A DNA stretch of 64,000 nucleotides from Cercis canadensis (taxonomy: Eukaryota > Streptophyta > Magnoliopsida > Fabales > Fabaceae), in contig QAOA01006413.1 in NCBI GenBank assembly GCA_003255065.1, positions 379,191-443,190 on the forward strand, written 5' to 3'. Made by a program: the position numbers and the translations under genes. Positions 24,536-37,300 of the stretch are shown here, piece after piece; positions within the stretch are counted from its first letter, which is position 1; each line of letters begins with the position of its first letter. The notes beneath the pieces were generated by a model. It did not search any database. It was not told the DNA's origin and was given only the letters and a program-made list of their open reading frames with translations.

Positions 24536-24610
24536 ATATAATATAAAATTAAATAATATAATACACTTTTTTTTCTTCTTTATCTCTCTAAAATAATCAA
24601 TTTATAAAGA
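24364..24610. mobile_element. Truncated copy of the PIF/Harbinger-like element end
   Basis: After a TTA at 24361-24363 the sequence starts GGCTCTGTTTGAGA, then is purine-rich. It continues with GGAGGATTAAAATGAA and ATAAAATTAAATAATATAAT, matching the reverse complement of the right end of the element at 18359-21708 (about 21500-21708). Similarity stops near 24610. It includes an (AT)n run at 24508-24535. Confidence 0.6.
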
Positions 24611-25959
24611 AAGTATATAGATAAAGCGGTGAGAGACAACCTAAAAGTTAAAGGCAACTCCACTAAACTAAGGCCTCTTCTCATAAAATAAAGTATATAT
24701 TTACTATATGAAGAGAAATAGATATTTAACTATGCATATATCACTACTAATTAATATAGTGGACATGTTTTTTTTTTTAATTGAATTGATATAGTGAACA
24801 TAGCACTTTTCTTTTTTCTTTGCTAACTGGACATGGCACATGAATTGAGCCTCATTAGCAGGTCTTCAATCTTGGGTTGTAGGTCATAGCTTCTTCTTCT
24901 TATTCTTATTATTATTATTTTTTTTAACCTGTGAGGTTGTAGCTTTGTTTATAGAACATCATTGCAGGCCTTGCAATCTTGGGCAATAGCCCAAAGCTAC
25001 TTCAGAGAAAAGTGCTACCTATGCCCATAATCAATTTATTTATGTTCCTCACCAAACCCCTAAGGGAACACAAAAATGCAACTTAGAAAGGAGTGTGGGG
25101 TTAGTATCTTACCCCAGTTTCCTTCTCCTTTGGAATTAAATCTCCCAAGCAAGGGAGATGAGGGCTTTAGTCCTCTCATTTCCTTTCATTTCTTCTAATT
25201 TTTAAACTCCCAAGCAAACTATTGGGCTTCTCATTACTGCTTACACAGTAATGTCTTTACCACTGCCAGCAATAAGTCTATAATAACAACACAACACAAA
25301 ACTATGCTGTGATAATTGATGTGATTTATATTTTGTTTTCCTTTTAAGTTTTGGAAATGGAATTCATCTAAATAATCTAAGATGTGGGAATTGATGTGAT
25401 GCTTTGTTAGTGTGTGTTTGTTGAATAACTATAATATTTGTACGCATGCTATAAGATTGCTTGTTTTCTGCTAGTTTCTTGGTATGTTTTTGATTTTGTA
25501 AGGACTAAGGATAATTGATAAAAGAGGTCAAATTAAACGAAAATTTTCAATTTAAAGCTAGCCTCACATGAAAAGCCCGACCCTTAAATTTTATTAAATA
25601 CAGAGGAAATTGTAATTTGGAAAGCTCATTTCCTTTTCTTTAGAAAGTTGATTTTTTATTTCATTTCTTAATACTAATAATACTCACAATATGTTATAGT
25701 AGCTGAGCAGGTAAAATTGTACCACATATAAAAAGGTTTAAGTTAGCTAGTCAAATTCAAATTATGCAAACTATGTTCTGTAATTAGTGTGCAAATATCC
25801 AAGAGTATGACCAAGTTCAATTCTAGTATTATTAAGGCAAGGTCTACAATAAGCATCTTGAATCATGTGCACTGGTGCACATTCTAACAGATTGAAGCCA
25901 CGCATGTGCCAGTACGGTTCCATGAATTTATTAACTTAGAAGCCTTGGTGGTTGGTACA
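24611..25959. other. AT-rich spacer, no gene recognised
   Basis: Low-complexity A/T sequence. A patch at 25130-25230 (CTCCCAAGCAA twice) resembles a MITE end but could not be paired convincingly. Confidence 0.4.
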
Positions 25960-26241
25960 TGATGAAGACCGGCCCAAAGATAGTCGGACTCCAAGCCCAC
26001 TAGCCAGTCGACAACGCGCCGCACCTTCAGCACGACAAGGCGCCACCAGATCAGCTCTACAAATACTATAAATACAGCCAGAGTGCAGTCTAAGAGGTAA
26101 CTAATCAGAATTGTACCTAGACTGGATTATCTCTCTTATCACATACCTTTTCTAACTTAAGCATCGGAGAGCATTCCTTGGCCCACTGCCGAGCTTGGCT
26201 TATTGCAGGTACATCCGGTCCGGACATTTCGAGCATCAACA
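25960..26241 (+). repeat. 5' LTR of a Tat/Ogre-type Ty3/gypsy element, about 282 bp
   Basis: It starts TGATGAAGACCGGCCC and ends GAGCATCAACA. A TATAAATA box at 26067-26074 is placed for a transcript start within the LTR. Two bases after the end comes TGGTGCCATCTGTGGGGA (26244-26261), the primer-binding-site form commonly seen next to plant Tat-type elements. No matching 3' LTR is in the window. Confidence 0.7.
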
Positions 26242-26292
26242 ATTGGTGCCATCTGTGGGGATCGATTTACATCCCACATTTTTTTTTTCATC

Positions 26293-28469
26293 ATGGTAAA
26301 TACTCGAAACAACACCTATGTGCCTCTTCCACCAGGTGGTCGGCTACAACGTAGTCCCACCCCACAGGAGAGCAATAACAACCAGGAAGATACTACTCCT
26401 CAACAGCTACGAGAACGTATTCTCCACCTTAAAGCAACCTTGCAACATGAGCGGCAGCACCGAAGAAGGGTGCCTACCTAATCCATCAAGATAGAAACAG
26501 CCTCTAACCCTTCTATTTTTCATCACCCAACAAACCACTTTTACCAGAGACCGCCTCAACCTTACCCACATTGGTTCCCTCACCCACCGATCTACCCACA
26601 TCCATCTCTCTATACACCTCAAGCTAGCTACACACAGTATGATCCTTTTAACGACATACCTTACCCACCCCAGACTGGCATAAGCTACGCCTAAGGCTAC
26701 CCACCAAATCATCAATCTGCTATTCCTTACGCCTTAGGGGATGGATCACACGCATTCGCCATACACATAATGAGCATTCCAATACCCAAGAATTTTCATC
26801 CACCAACGTAACTTGAGGCATATGATGGTACCACGGATCCCCAAGAGCACTTGACTTTGTTCCGATCGGCTATGTTACTCACGGACGCCCCAGACCCGAT
26901 TATGTGCAGAGCGTTTCCTGGCACATTAAAAAAGGTAGCACTTTTGTGGTTCTTTTCCCTCAAGTCAGGACTCATAAACAGTTTTCGTGATCTTTCCTCC
27001 CAATTCTTGGCCCATTTCTCAACCAGTCGTTCCCATCTCAAAACCTCTACATCCCTTATAAATCTTAAGCAAGGGACCAGTGAACTACTCAAAGACTACT
27101 TGACCAGATTTACCAAGAAGTCGATCTAGATAAAAAATTTAAGTGGAGATATTGCTATCTACGCTATAATAGCCGGACTACGAACCAGTGAATTTACTGC
27201 TTCTCCGGCTAAGAAACCACCTATTAATCTAGATGACTTACAAACCAGAGTAGACAAGTACATCAGGATGGAAGAGATAAATGCTGCTATAAGAAAAAAT
27301 GAAACCCCACAGCAAGATTCTCGAAAAGACCAAGGAGGGCCATATGGAAGAAAAGATGAAAGAAGAAGAAGAGGGGAACAACGAGGCCCACCACCAGAAA
27401 AATATCGAAAGTATACTCCCCTAAATCAAAGTAGGGGAAAAATATTAGGCGCAATCTATCAGACAGACCTGCTCAACCAACCCAAGCCTGGACAAAAATG
27501 TCAACATCTAAGTTCAACTAATAACAAATATTGTGCGTATCATAGAGAATTTGGTCACCTCACTAATGATTGTGTTGATCTAAAGGATGAGATTGAACAC
27601 TTAATAAGAAGAGGCAAGCTAGCTAGATTTATGACTGGAGGTCCGAAGAAACAGTATGAAGGAAGGAATCAAACAAATCAAACTAAGGGAAGAGAAAGGA
27701 GCCGCTCCCCAATAAGAAGAAGATCACCACAACAAGCTCAACATGGTCGAACACACCCCCTACCTCAAAGGCAACAAAGAGAAGAACCACACCCGGTAGC
27801 AGGTGTTATAACCACAATAGCAGAAGAATTTGCTGGAGGAGGACCCACCTCTTCATCTAGAAAAAGGTACAGAAGGGCGGTAATGAATGTGGCAGGCCCA
27901 ATAAGAGAACCCATTATTAGTTTTGGCGAAGAAGACTATCAGGGTATTCAACGAAAACATGATGACCCTATGGTAATCATGGCAATGATCTTTAACTTGG
28001 AAGTCCACAGGGTACTGGTCGATCAAGGGAGCTCAGCTGACATACTTACTATGAAACATTCAAAGGCCTTGGAATTCCGGATTCAAAAATTCAATCCTTT
28101 CTCGGAACTTTAGTTGGATTCTCTGGTAAGAGGGTGCATGTAAAGGGATATGTTAAGTTGTGGGTAACTTTAGGCCAACCTCTGGACACAGTCTCCATAT
28201 CTGTTCAATTTCTGATAGTAGACTGTGAGTCAGCATATACAACATTCCTCGGGAGACCTACACTCAATGAAGCAAGAGCAATAGTGTCTACACCACACCT
28301 TACAATGAAGTTCCCCACCAAAGAAGGTTGGGTGGGTGTGGTCCGAGCCCAACAAGAAGCAGCGAGAAAATGTTGTAGTGTTAGTTTGAAAATTGAAGAA
28401 CATGTAGCAAGTACTTCAAAAGCAGGCACACCTCACAATGTTATGTATCCAAGCAAGCTCGATCATTAA
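26293..28469 (+). pseudogene. Tat/Ogre-type gag and protease, broken
   Basis: From ATG 26293 (MVNTRNNTYVPLP) one frame runs through a gag core (DPQEHLTLFRSAM, MCRAFPGTLKKVALLWFFSL). A histidine/cysteine motif (YCAYHREFGHLTNDC) follows, and then a protease motif (VLVDQGSSADIL, about 28017). Four in-frame stops interrupt it, near 26482, 26692, 26809 and 27127. A frameshift near 28110-28134 leads into FLGRPTLNEARAIVSTPHL. Reverse transcriptase, RNase H and integrase are missing: the sequence passes straight into an antisense gene at 28.5 kb. The element is therefore internally deleted and inactive. Confidence 0.85.
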
Positions 28470-28498
28470 AAACAAAAAAATAAAAAAACCAGCTCGGC

Positions 28499-30796
28499 CT
28501 AAGAAACATTATCGATTTCCTCTTCTTCGTCACATAGTGCTCCATCTTTCACAATTTTGTATGGGTTCAACTTGTCCTCGCCAATATTTAAATCTCCAAA
28601 CTGGAGCCGGACCTGTTCAATACAGTTATTAAAACCAACCATCATCCCCTCAGCATAAGTGTCAGTGTTCGCATGATCCATGGTCATCTTCATCTCATCT
28701 ATATCTTTTTGCATAGTATCCTTCACACCCTCAATCTCCTTCTCTTTCTCGGATAGGCGCATCTGACATTCACTCAACCTTTCTCTTGCCTCAGCCAGCT
28801 CAACCTCTTTATCCTCCAATAACTTTTCCAACCTTCTTTTCTCACAATCCCAGGCAACCCTAGCCCCTTCCCACTCCTTCTTGTCAAAAGTGGTCATTTC
28901 AACAGCCCTTTATAATTCTTTACGGTTAGTCTCGGCCTCAAACAGCTTCCGCTTAACAGATTCTACCTCACCAACCATCTTCTCAATGTTGTCTAGATTG
29001 GCGTTGAACTCTCCATAAAGATGCTCCATGGCTGTGGCAGAACGCAACATGTGTCTTTGACAAAATTTAATCACAGATGTTGTTAGCACTTGTCGCAGGT
29101 TCTTTTTGTCCATGTCAGAAGAGAGATAATCACCTATGACTGTAGAGATATCCATACCCTGATTCCACATGCTGAACAAGGAATCCGTAACACTTGTAAC
29201 AAGAGCATGAAAGTCACTGAAGGGAAAATTTTGAATATATTGTCCATCTTCACCATACCCTTGAAAAGGAACATCTGGACCAATTGGATGATCAGCAACC
29301 CGACGACGCTTGTCTCCTACAGAGGAATCACCTGCAGAAATAACAACTGGAAGACTTGTCGGAGGCGAACACACAGGTGGGATAACAGGTGTAGGAATTG
29401 GAGAAATTGTCTCTTGACCCCTAGAGGGAAATCCACGGGCCATGCGTGAGTGAACACCGCCACAACGACATAATGGACCACTCTTTCGCAATGGAGAACT
29501 TTCGGCTGGAGCCTTTCCTCTATCATTGGAACCTTCTCCTTGTTCATTTTTTCTTTGCAAGATCTTTTTCATGTTAACACGAGGCATATCTCCACCTGTA
29601 AAAACAAAAATGGAACATGAACACACACAGAAACTAGAAATGATGGCTAGCTTGCAAAAAAAAAAAGTTACTGTTCATGACCGAGGTACAGTTCAAGCTC
29701 GCCCGTTACACTGTTCAACCTCGCCCACAACACAAAAAAAGTATTGTTCATGGCTGAAGTACTGTTCATCCGACACTGTTCAAACTTGCCAAAAACATTG
29801 TTCACCTTCGTCCACATAAAAAGACTGTTCATGGCCGAAGTACTGTTCACCCGCACTGTTCAAGCTCGCCAAAAACACTGTTTACCCTCATCCACATAAA
29901 AAAAAAGTACTGTTCATGGCCGAGGTATTGTTCACTCGGCATTGTTCAAGATCGCCCATTACACTGTTCACCCTCTCGCACAACGAAAGTACTGTTCATG
30001 GCTGAGGTACTGTTAACCCCGGCACTGTTCAAACTCGACCATTACACTATTCACCTTCCCAAAAATACTATTCATCCAAATTACTATTCATAATTAAAAA
30101 AAAAAAAAAAGTCGACACCTACCTAAGATATCCGATACTTTTAGTGGAGAAGAGATGAAGTGAGAAAATATGTGAATAATCTGTTGCACTGCTGGGTCAC
30201 AATTAGATAGCTTTGGCGAAGAAGGAGTTCGGACGTTATTATACCAATTGAAGGGAAACAACAATTTACTATTATCATTAAAATAAAATGTTGTAGTACC
30301 ATCCCTACTCTTCAAACGAATCTGAAAAAATAACTCTTTCCACCTCTTGGCAGAAGAAGTTAGCATTTGTAGAAATTTTCTATCCCATATAGCTCCCAAG
30401 GATACCCAACCACCGGTGTGGGAAGCTATCTTAAAAAAAAAAAAAAAAAGACCTAGTACAAGCGATCAATCCCAGATAGTCACACAATATCTCAAAGGCT
30501 CGCATATACCTCTAAGAATTGGGATGAAGTTGAAAAGAAGCGACTCTCAAAAAATGAAGAATAGACACTTGGAATGGAGTAAAAGGAAGACGGATGCCAG
30601 CATGCTTAATAACATAGTTGTACATGGTAAAAGAGGATCGGCCCCGGGCATGAGGAGCACATACAGGATGGGTATTATCAACAAAAATTTTTACAACCAG
30701 TTTTTTTTTATCAACCGAGTCAAAATTGCCTAAATCATCAATCGCTGCGTCTGACTGTCTGTATGACGAGCGAGTATCAAGAACCTCTTCACCCAC
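28499..30796 (-). pseudogene. Antisense gene of the Tat-type element (putative gypsy-type transposon domain)
   Basis: Read on the minus strand, exon 1 (from 30796) carries VCAPHARGRSSFTMYNYVI, then GIRLPFTPFQVSILHFLRVA and QLHPNS. This is the form of the plant 'putative gypsy type transposon' (Transposase_28) domain. A stop at 30509-30511 falls where the family has Trp, and a frame change occurs at the A/T run near 30431. The exon continues to a donor near 30118. After an intron (about 29597-30117) the next exon starts GGDMPRVNMKKILQRK. It runs to a stop near 28910 (KEL), then on in register of sense to a coiled-coil segment (28897-28499: KRRLEKLLEDKEVELAEARE). Tat-lineage retrotransposons are known to carry an antisense ORF, but its function is not established. 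This copy is broken. Confidence 0.72.
29672..30080. repeat. Tandem array of about five ~80-bp units built on ACTGTTCA
   Basis: Each unit begins ACTGTTCATGGCCGAGGTA or similar, continues with CTGTTCACCCGGCACTGTTC and CCATTACACTGTTCACC, and ends in an A-rich spacer. The octamer ACTGTTCA or a one-base variant recurs three or four times per unit. The array lies within the likely intron of the antisense gene. Confidence 0.88.
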
Positions 30797-30908
30797 CTAT
30801 TCTCTCATGCCACCTAAATGACCAACCTAGAAGTCCACTTCATGTCGACGGTCACTGCTCTCTATAGGTAAAAAGGAACCATATTGGTAAAGATGAGAAA
30901 GAAAATGT
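30797..30908. other. Junction between the Tat-type and Athila-type elements
   Basis: This short stretch contains no recognised LTR end of the Tat element. How the two retroelements came to lie side by side is not visible. Confidence 0.3.
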
Positions 30909-32202
30909 TGATTGAGTTTTATACTCACTCTTTAGATGTCTTTTTACAAAGTATTTGGTTGGTTTTTGAGGAATGATGGCCACTTATTGTGAGCTTTATC
31001 CTAAATTGTAGAAATCATGGACTAAAGTGAAGGAATTAAGTATAGGAAGGATTTGGACAGAAAACTAGAGTTGTAGCCTTTGAAATGCAACGCCGCAGCC
31101 TTTGGAGCATCAAAATGCATGAACTGGACAACAAGCCAGCGCCGCAACACCAAAAACCAGCGCCGCAGCACCAGTATTCCAGCAACCCAGTGCCACAGCG
31201 CCCAGAACAGCAACTCAGACAGTGTTCCAGCACCGCAGCGCCCGTTCGTGGAGTACTGCTACACGTCACTCTATTTCTCTAGTTTTAGGGCTTTTCTTTA
31301 GTAGTATAAATAGGATATCTAGGGAATTAGAGAGGGGTTCGTTCTTAGACACTTTTGGAGGCACAAAGGAGGCAAAGCAAGGATTGAAGGGAGGAGATGC
31401 GAAGCTGATTCGAACTTCAAACCAGAGTTTTTCCTCTTTTAACTTTGAATCATGTCTAAACTTTATTCTTTCTTGTTCTTTTCTTCTAGTATGAAGTAAT
31501 TCTCTTATCTAGGGGTACGATGTAGCCTAATTAGGACCGACTATAGTTTCATATGAAGTTAACTCCATTATTTATCTCTTCAATTTGAACGTTTATCTCT
31601 TCTCTTAATGCTTCTGATTGTCTGGCCAATAATTAGATGAATTGTTAATCACAATGAGACTGGAAGGAAAATTGTGTGTCAAGTCCCTTGGGGTAAATGC
31701 CATGAGTTATATGGAGGATAGAAATATACCTCCATGACTTATGTAATCAGTTAAAAAGATCCACAAAACTAAATGAATTCGTAATTATTGTAACTTGTAT
31801 AGGGATATGCAGGGTTAGTAATTAATAGATATTTACACTATACCTTGGGAGAGGCTAGTGAATAAATTAGGAAAACTTGATTAGCAAATAGGAAGATAAA
31901 TTGGAGTTAATGGAATATGGAATGAAAGCTGGGAGTAATTATGGTGAAATCGGAACCCTAGGTGTTTCTCTCTTGCTTAATCTATCATTTTTTTCTGGTT
32001 TGATTTGCTATTTTTCTGGTTTACTTGTTTTTATTCAATTTTCAGTTGTTTCATTGAAATATCTCCATATTGATTGATTAGATAAAGTTAAGGTTAACCC
32101 TCTTTCGGTAGTTGGTACATTAGTCCTCGTGGGAACGATAAATTTATCTTATTTTATTACTTGCAAACGACAACGTACACTTGCGTTGGAATTTTTACAA
32201 CA
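30909..32202 (+). repeat. 5' LTR of an Athila-type Ty3/gypsy element, about 1.29 kb
   Basis: The right end is firm: TTTTTACAACA at 32202, then the primer site. The left end is placed at TGATTGAGTTTTATACTC (30909) by its resemblance to LTR starts of related elements; this is inference. A TATAAATA box lies at 31305-31312. The upstream part has GCGCC-rich motifs (CAGCGCCGCAACACC), as in related LTRs. The 3' portion matches an antisense relic at 44.1 kb. Confidence 0.72.
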
Positions 32203-32208
32203 AGTTTT

Positions 32209-32226
32209 TGGCGCCGTTGCCGAGGA
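32209..32226 (+). other. Primer-binding site, tRNA-Asp type
   Basis: TGGCGCCGTTGCCGAGGA lies six bases after the LTR end. It is complementary to the 3' end of plant tRNA-Asp with one mismatch (GAGGA for GGGGA), as usual for Athila-lineage elements. It marks the plus-strand orientation of the element. Confidence 0.88.
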
Positions 32227-32319
32227 CTAATTTATTATCAATATCAATACTCAGTAATCTTAATTTTATTCTAGTCATTTACTGTTCACAAATTTACTTA
32301 AGTGTCTACCTTCTGACAC

Positions 32320-34377
32320 TTGCAGGAGTTCTCTTTGTGTATGAGAAAATCTGGCTGTAGTTCCCTTATTCCTTTTGATTCTGAGATAGAAAAAACCTGT
32401 CGAAGGAATAGGAAAACGAGAAGAGAGTTTACCAGAAGTGCAACAGACACAATGGCCGAAGAAAACAATCCCAAGTCACTCCGTGATTATGCTCTACCTT
32501 CCATCACAGATACCAATTCTGGTATAAGGCGACCGGCTATTGAGGCAAACTCTTTTAAGATCAAACCAGCTATCATCCACATGGTCCAGTTAGCCTCGTT
32601 CAGTGGATTAGCGAGTGAAGACCCTCATGATCATATTTCCGGGTTCGTGGAGATCTGCGATACTTTCAAGCACAATGGGGTTGGTAATAATGCTATTCGC
32701 CTCCACCTATTCCCTTTCTCATTACGGGATAGAGCCAAGGTTTGGCTTCAATCTTTGCCAACAGGCACCATCACCACATGGGACGTTTTGGCTCAAAAAT
32801 TCTTGGCAAAATTTTTCCCACCAGCTAAGACCGCTAAGCTCCGAAACGACATTGCAACATTTTATCAATTGGATAATGAGTCACTTCAAGAGGCTTGGGA
32901 AAGGTACAAAGAGTTGCTTCGTAGATGTCCTCACCATGGACTCCCTGACTGGTTGCAGTTACAGACATTTTATAATGGTTTGTTGAACTCCACCAAGACC
33001 CTAGTTGATGTCGCTGCTGGTGGATCGTTGATGAGGAAGACATATGCGGATGCCAACGAGTTGCTTGAAGAGATGACTACCAACGCCTATCAGTGGCCTG
33101 CTGAGAGGTCCACTTCAAGAAAGGTACTTGGGGTTCATGAGGTTGACGCCTTTACTGCTCTATCTGCAAAAATTGACTCACTAGCTAAGCAATTGACCGT
33201 CCAAAATGTAAATGTCATCCAGTCACCTCCTGAAAATTGTGACCATTATGGAGGTCCTCTTGTCAGTACAGATTGCCAGGTGGGAAATTCATTCTCTGCA
33301 TCCCAGGCTGAGGAAGCAAAGTATGTGGGAAATCAGAATAGGCCAAATAACCCCTACTCGAACACCTATAATCCGGGGTGGAAGAATCATCCAAACTTCT
33401 CTTGGAAGAACAACCAGAATTTTGCTCAACCACATGTGCAAGCAAAGGTTTCTTTGGAGGACGCTCTAGCCCAGCTCACTATGAATACGAGCTAATTCAT
33501 GGCTCGAACATATGCCTTCATTCGTAACCTGGAAGTTCAAGTAGGACAGCTCTCCACCATGCTCACTACCAGACAGCAGGGGTCATTGCCCAGTAACACA
33601 GAGGTTAATCCCAAGGAACACATTAAGGCCATTACCCTTCGTAGTGGTAAGACCTTGGATGACCCCTCTGACACCACCAAGAAGCTTCCTTGTAAGCCAG
33701 TCGAGTCAGAGGTGAAGGAAACCACTCCAGTAGAGACTTTAGTGGCACCTGTGGGGAAAACATCTAAATTGTTCCCAGACAACCCTTCCCCCTATGTCCC
33801 ACCTCTACCATTCCCTCAGAGATTGCAAAAGAAGTTAGACTCACAATTCTCTAAGTTTCTAGAAGTGTTCAAGAAGCTACACATCAACATACCATTTGCT
33901 GATGCTCTTGAACAAATGCCCAGTTATGTGAAATTCATGAAGGACATATTGTCTAACAAAAAGAAGCTGGAAGACTTTGAGACTGTTGCACTTACTAAGG
34001 AGTGTAGCGCTATTCTTCAAAAGAAACTTCCACCTAAATTAAAAGATCCAGATAGTTTTACTATACCTTGTACTATTGGTGATTCTTTCTTTGGCAAAGC
34101 CCATTGTGATTTAGGTGCTAATATTAATTTGATGCCTTTGTCTGTTTACATGGGTCTTGGAGAAGCAAAGCCTACTACAGTCTCACTGCAGTTAGCCGAT
34201 CGGTCCATCAAATACCCCAGGGGTATCATTGAGGATGTGGTAGTCAAGGTGGACAAGTTCATTTTCCCTGTTGATTTCATTGTTCTGGACATGGAGGAAG
34301 ACCAAGAAATCTCAATTATTCTTGGGCGACCATTCTTAGCTACTGGGAGGACTTTGATTGTCGTGCAGAAAGAGTAA
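32320..34377 (+). pseudogene. Athila-type gag and protease
   Basis: The gag start is probably ATG 32452 (MAEENNPKSLRDYALPSI) rather than 32320. It has the Athila gag core: EDPHDHISGFVEICDTF, LFPFSLRDRAKVWLQSLP and FLAKFFPPAKTAKLRNDI. One in-frame stop at 33493-33495 separates it from a continuing segment (33499-34377). That segment has EHIKAITLRSGK, the protease motif HCDLGANINLMPLSVY and IILGRPFLATGRTLIVV. Two stop codons follow at 34375-34380. Apart from these the frame is well preserved. Confidence 0.88.
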
Positions 34378-34380
34378 TAA

Positions 34381-37300
34381 ATTTTGAGGGTACAAGATGA
34401 GGAAGTAGCCTTCAATGTCTTCAAGGCCATGAAGCACCCTCTTGACAGTGATAGCTGTTTCTGAATTGATATCGTTGATGAGTGTACTAGAGAGTTTGTT
34501 CGAGCCACTAGTCCTACAGAACCGCTAGAGACCTGCTTGCTCAGAAATTCTAATCTTGATGATCCAGAGATTCGAGCATGTGTGAGTCAGCTTGAGGCCA
34601 CGGCTCCTATCTTTATCCGTCGTCCATTTGAAAAATTAGGGACAGGGACTAGCAGACCAGTCCCCTCCATTCAAAAGCCACAAACTCTAGAGCTCAAGCC
34701 GTTACCTGGACATTTGAAGTATAGATTTCTGGGGGACTCATCTACTCTGCCAGTCATTCTTTTTGCTTCTTTGACTACCGATCAGGAAGATAAGCTACTG
34801 AGAGTGCTTCAGGAGCACAAGACCACCATCGGGCGGTCCATTGCTGATATCAGAGGTATAAGTCCTTCTTTGTGCATGCACAAGATTCTAATGGAGGATA
34901 GCTACCGACCGTCTGTGGAACACCAACGCCGATTGAACCCTAACATGAAAGAGGTAGTGAGAGTAGAGGTACTGAAGCTTCTAGATGCAGGGATCATCTA
35001 TCCTATATCTGACAGTGCGTGGGTCAGTCGTGTGCAAGTGGTTCCCAAGAAAGGTGGGATGATAGTGATCAAAAATGAGAAGGATGAGTTAATCCCCACA
35101 AGGACGGTGATAGGGTGGTGAGTATGTATCGACTACAGGAAGCTCAACACAGCCACTCAAAAGGACCATTTTCCTCTTCCTTTCATCGATCAGATGCTCG
35201 ATCGGCTAGCTGGGCATCCTTACTATTGCTTCTTGGATGAGTATTCAGGCTATAATCATATCTCTATCGCACTTGAAGACCAAGAGAAAACTACCTTCAC
35301 CTGTCCTTATGGTACTTTCGCTTTTCGGGGCATGCCTTTTGGGTTATGCAACGCACCGGCTACTTTTCAACGGTGCATGATGGCGATATTTTCTGATATG
35401 GTGGAGCGCTTCATTGAGGTTTTCATGGATGACTTCTCAGTCTTTGGGGAGTCTTTTGACACTTGCCTGATCAATCTCTCATCAGTTCTCAAAAGGTGTG
35501 AGGAAACAAATCTGGTGCTCAACTGGGAAAAATGTTACTTCATGGTGACAGAAGGCATAGTTTTGGGCCACAAAGTCTCTGCTGCTGGTGTTGAAGTGGA
35601 TCAGTAATTGAAAAATTGCCTCCTCCCACCTCGGTCAAAGGTGTGCGCAGTTTTCTGGGGTATGCTAGTTTCTGCAGACGGTTCATTAAGGATTTCTCTA
35701 AAATCACCAAACCCCTTTGTAATTTGCTTCTAAAGGAAGTTCCCTCCCTATTTGATGAAGCTTGCTTAGTGGCGTTTAAGGTTCTCAAGAGAGCTTTGAT
35801 CTTGCCTCTATTATTGTAGCTCCGGATTGGGATCTTCCATTTGAGTTGATGTGCGATGCTAGTGATTTTGCCATCGGGGCTGTTTTGGGACAGAGTCGGG
35901 ATAAGCATTTTCATGCCATTTGCTATGCAAGTCGCATTCTGAATCCTGCACAAATGAACTATGCCACCACTGAAAATGAGCTCTTGGCTGTGGTCTTTGC
36001 CTTTGATAAGTTCAGGCCTTACTTAATTGGCACCAAAACGATAGTCTTTACTGACCACTCGGCTATCAAGTACTTGATTGAGAAGAAAGATGAAAAACCC
36101 AGGCTCATTCGGTGGGTACTTCTACTTCAAAAGTTTGACCTTGAAATTAAAGATAAAAAAGGCAAAGAGAATATGGTGGCGGATCACCTGTCTCGGTTAG
36201 AACCACATGAGCAGCAGGCACCTTCCACTCCCTACATTGATGATTCATTCCCTGATGAGCAGATCTATCGTATCCAAGCTGGACAATCCCCTTAGTTTGC
36301 CGATTTTGCAAATTTTCTAGCAACCAAGACACTTCCACCGGAGCAGACTAGTCACCAACGGAAGAGGTTTTACTCTGATCTGAAGCACTATTTGTGGGAT
36401 GTCCCATTTCTATACAAGCATTGTTCTGATCAAATCATCAGAAAGTGTGTTCCTGAAGCAGAGATGGATCATATTCTTCATCATTGTCATTCTTCAGAGT
36501 ATGGGGGTCATTTTGGAGCTAACCGTACTACTGCCAAAGTTCTTCAGTCGGGATTCTACTAGCCCACATTGTTCAAAGATGCTCATGCTTTTGTGTCCTC
36601 TTGTGACAGATGCCAACAGACGGGGAATATTTCTAACCGTCATGAGATGCCCTTGACCACTATCTTGGAAGTAGAACTTTTCGATGTATGGGGCATCGAT
36701 TTCATGGGACCCTTCCCATCCTTCTTCAATAACCAATACATCTTAGTAGCGGTTGACTACGTCTCCAAATGGGTTGAGGCTGCTGCATTACCCACCAATG
36801 ATTCTCGAGTGATAGTGAACTTCCTCCGAAAGAATATTCTTACGCAGTTTGGAACCCCGAGAGCAATCATCAAGGATGGGGGGAAGCATTTCTGCAATAA
36901 ACAGTTCGAGACTTTATTGGCCAAGTATGGGGTCAAGCATAAGGTAGCCACTCCTTATCATCCTCAAACAAGTGGTCAAGTGGAGATTTCAAATAGGGAG
37001 CTAAAGTGGATCCTAGAAAAGACAGTGAATGCCAACTGAAAGGATTGGTCCAAAAAGCTTGATGATGCACTATGGGCGTATCGCACAGCTTTTAAGACTT
37101 CGATTGGTATGTCCCCATAGCGGCTGGTGTTTGGTAAGGCTTGCCATCTGCCTATTGAGTTGGAACATCTTGCTTACTGGGCCACCAAAAAGTTAAATTT
37201 TGATCTTCAAGTTGCGGGTGAAAAGTGCTGTCTTCAACTAAATGAAATAGACGAGTTTCGTCAGGGGGCTTACGAGAATGCTAAGATTTATAAAGAACGG

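Noticed and set aside
25130..25235. CTCCCAAGCAA patches as the right end of a PIF-like element starting at 24364
   Set aside because: The termini do not form a convincing inverted repeat and no TTA is placed correctly.
29672..30080. Evenly repeated units considered as a CRISPR-like array
   Set aside because: Units are diverged throughout, without constant repeats and unique spacers, and the sequence is from a plant genome.
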